From Citricoccus zhacaiensis (GTDB lineage Bacteria > Actinomycetota > Actinomycetes > Actinomycetales > Micrococcaceae), in the NCBI RefSeq assembly GCF_014645315.1, contig NZ_BMLQ01000007.1, positions 134,052-198,051 of the forward strand: DNA of 64,000 nt, given 5' to 3'. Below, piece after piece: positions 62,769-64,000 of the stretch. The notes below the pieces were generated by a model. It did no database searches and was not told where the DNA came from. It saw nothing but the letters and a program-made list of their open reading frames with translations. Within the stretch, counting starts at the first letter, position 1. Every line of letters begins with the position of its first letter. Both the position numbers and the translations under genes were made by a program.

Positions 62769-63207
62769 CAGTGGGGTCTCGATGGTGGAGGTGTTCGACG
62801 GGATTGCCGCCGTGCTGCTGGTGCTCGGCGCCCTGATGTCCACCGTGGCCGGGATCGGCTTGTTCCGGTTCCCGGACCAGCTCTCCCGCATGCACGCTGG
62901 AACCAAGCCCCAGGTCCTGGGCCTGTTGCTGATGCTGCTGGCCCTGGCCTTTGCCTGGCGGGCCTGGGTGTGGGTCCCCGTTCTGGTGCTGGCGTGGGTG
63001 CTCCAGATGCTCACCGCCCCGGTCTCCGCCCACCTCGTGGGCCGAGCGGGATACCGGACCAAGCACCTCAAGAAGGAGTACCTCTTCGTGGACGAGCTCG
63101 CGGACGTGGTTGCCAGCCATGACGACGCCGGCAAGCCTGCGGCTTCGGCGCCGGACCGGCGGACCGTACCGAGGGAGGATCCCACCGACCACGGGGGCCG
63201 GGACTAG
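62755..63207 (+). CDS. mrpG: Mrp antiporter subunit G
   Basis: A 150-residue protein. Three helices include GALMSTVAGIGLFRFPDQLSRMHAGTKPQVLG, the MrpG signature. A hydrophilic C-terminus of about 50 residues ends the protein. Start GTG 62755 (AAGGAG 4 bases upstream) or ATG 62761, both within the mrpF end. Last gene of the operon; a strong hairpin follows. Confidence 0.94.
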   Translation: MSMSDSGVSMVEVFDGIAAVLLVLGALMSTVAGIGLFRFPDQLSRMHAGTKPQVLGLLLMLLALAFAWRAWVWVPVLVLAWVLQMLTAPVSAHLVGRAGYRTKHLKKEYLFVDELADVVASHDDAGKPAASAPDRRTVPREDPTDHGGRD

Positions 63208-63287
63208 GCGCTCCTGTCCTCCCGATTCTGGTCGGCCTGCCCGCCCGGACCCGGACCTCGGCCCGGTGCGGCCATCGGAGAACGCGA

Positions 63288-63329
63288 CGGCCGGCGTCGG
63301 GCCCGGTGAACGGTGCCCGACGCCGGCCG
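63288..63329. terminator. Bidirectional terminator after mrpG
   Basis: CGGCCGGCGTCGGGC and GCCCGACGCCGGCCG form a perfect 15-bp stem with a 12-base loop. It sits between the convergent mrp operon and the DUF4235 gene. Confidence 0.85.
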
Positions 63330-63358
63330 CTGGATGACGCTGTACAGATCGGTTCGGC

Positions 63359-63640
63359 TCACACCTCGGCGGCGCCGGCCTTGCGGGGGGAACGGGCTTT
63401 CATCGACTCCATGGCCTTGTGGGCGCCACGCTGGGAGGTGACGCGGATCAGGGCGGTGATGCCGGCGGAGATCGTGGCGAACGTGATGGCACTCCACATG
63501 TTCGCCTCGGTGTCCTCCGCATCCTTGGGCGCATCATGGCCGGTGACCTTCCGCCAGGTGAACTCGACGATCTTGGTGCCGACGTAGCCGCCGACGACGG
63601 TGATCGCCGTGCTGACGATCTTGTCCGTGAGATTGTTCAT
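63359..63640 (-). CDS. DUF4235 family small membrane protein
   Basis: A 93-residue protein with two hydrophobic segments (VSTAITVVGGYVGTKIVEFTW and MWSAITFATISAGITALIRV). The WRKVTGHDAPKDAEDTEANMWSAI stretch between them is the DUF4235 signature (usually W-x-x-xTG-x-x-PP-x-D-x-D). Function unknown; frequent in actinobacteria. ATG 63640 follows GGAGG at 7 bases. Divergent from the TPP-riboswitch transcript. Confidence 0.88.
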   Translation of the reverse strand: MNNLTDKIVSTAITVVGGYVGTKIVEFTWRKVTGHDAPKDAEDTEANMWSAITFATISAGITALIRVTSQRGAHKAMESMKARSPRKAGAAEV

Positions 63641-63716
63641 GGGGTGTCCTCCCGGCTTGACTGCATGGTCGCTGCCAGCCTAACGGTTCACCGGCCCCGA
63701 CGCGCTGCGAGTGGAC

Positions 63717-63722
63717 TATGAT
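63717..63722 (+). promoter_or_regulatory. -10 element of the thiamine-regulated transcript
   Basis: TATGAT at 63717-63722 would start transcription near 63729, ten bases before the riboswitch. No good -35 is visible. Confidence 0.45.
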
Positions 63723-63738
63723 GGAGGGACACTGTGAA

Positions 63739-63823
63739 CGACAGGGGAGCACCTTCGGGTGCTGAGAGTGCGCCCAGCGCAGACCCTCGAACCTGCTCCG
63801 GCTAGCACCGGCGAAGGAAGTCG
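63739..63823 (+). promoter_or_regulatory. TPP riboswitch (thi-box)
   Basis: The conserved elements are all present: ACAGGGGAGC, TGCTGAGAGTGCG, GACCCTCGAACCTGCTCCGG, GCTAGCACCGGCGAAGGAAG. The closing stem is CGAC (63739-63742) with GTCG (63820-63823). It binds thiamine pyrophosphate and lowers expression of thiamine genes. About 100 bases separate it from the next start codon. Confidence 0.95.
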
Positions 63824-63927
63824 AGTTCTCTGATGGAACGTCAGGAACCGTCCACCGGCATTCGTCTTCGAGTGCCCTCGGCGTACCGTTCCGTCCCCCT
63901 CCTTGCATCCTTGAGGAGGAACACCAC

Positions 63928-64000
63928 ATGGTCTCCATGAAGACCGGCAACACCCCGCAGCACCCCGGCGCAACCCCCGGGCACGACGCCGGCCACGCAC
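63928..64000 (+). CDS. Partial CDS, thiamine-regulated gene (N-terminus only)
   Basis: The window ends after 24 codons (MVSMKTGNTPQHPGATPG then HDAGHA). ATG 63928 follows GAGGAGGA with a 7-base spacer. The peptide is hydrophilic and not diagnostic. Because a TPP riboswitch precedes it, the gene is expected to encode a thiamine biosynthesis or uptake function; which one cannot be told. Confidence 0.75.
   Translation, partial: MVSMKTGNTPQHPGATPGHDAGHA

Overview
The window is very GC-rich, gene-dense DNA from an actinobacterium. The best guess is Micrococcales, family Micrococcaceae (Micrococcus, Citricoccus, Kocuria or Arthrobacter-like). Support: many GTG starts and 4-base stop/start overlaps, promoter-to-start spacings that imply leaderless mRNAs, a SAM-IV type riboswitch, a mycobacterial-order LigD (POL-PE-LIG) next to Ku, and a CopD-CtaG fusion. 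The genus is an inference. I see no prophage, insertion sequence, CRISPR array or rRNA; it reads as ordinary chromosome with several small catabolic and regulatory islands.

Layout. 1-5 kb: an IclR regulator and three MFS transporters. 5-9.6 kb: an acidic protein, a Pro/Thr-rich surface protein with a clear promoter, an aldo/keto reductase, a cold-shock protein, an S4 RNA-binding protein, and a flavin reductase behind a SAM-IV riboswitch. 9.7-18.9 kb: hisD, an MscS channel, a universal stress protein, an SDR, an MBL hydrolase divergent from a glutathione-transferase-like enzyme, an alpha-hydroxy-acid oxidase and a zinc alcohol dehydrogenase. 18.9-26.2 kb: a 5-oxoproline (pyroglutamate) utilisation island. 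pxpA, fused pxpBC, a biotin carboxylase/BCCP and a GntR/FCD regulator run rightward; a D-glutamate-cyclase-like protein and an NRAMP-like transporter run leftward. The two arms meet at a shared terminator and both carry the palindrome TTGTTSAACAA in their promoters.

26.3-31.4 kb: a DNA-repair block (Rho_N-type small protein, topoisomerase IB, Ku, divergent LigD). 31.4-36.5 kb: a small membrane protein, a class III aminotransferase divergent from a MarR regulator, then rpmB-rpmG-rpsN with a long structured leader, a small helical protein and HU. 36.5-41.4 kb: a copper-type cluster (His-rich membrane protein, CopC, CopD-CtaG, lipoprotein). 41.5-44.6 kb: a DUF6480-like protein, a thioredoxin-NHL protein and a flavodoxin-like protein. 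44.7-49.6 kb: a dimethylglycine-oxidase-like flavoprotein, an IclR regulator and a GcvT-family demethylase, a probable N-methyl/one-carbon degradation unit.

49.7-56 kb: two divergent membrane proteins, an AEC carrier, tRNA-Gly(CCC), dcd, a DUF559-type protein and a UMF1-type MFS transporter. Three copies of a roughly 60-65 bp palindromic repeat lie at 18.9, 53.4 and 54.5 kb. 56-63.2 kb: a complete translationally coupled Mrp Na+/H+ antiporter operon (A/B fused, C, D, E, F, G). The window ends with a DUF4235 protein divergent from a TPP riboswitch and the first codons of the gene it controls.
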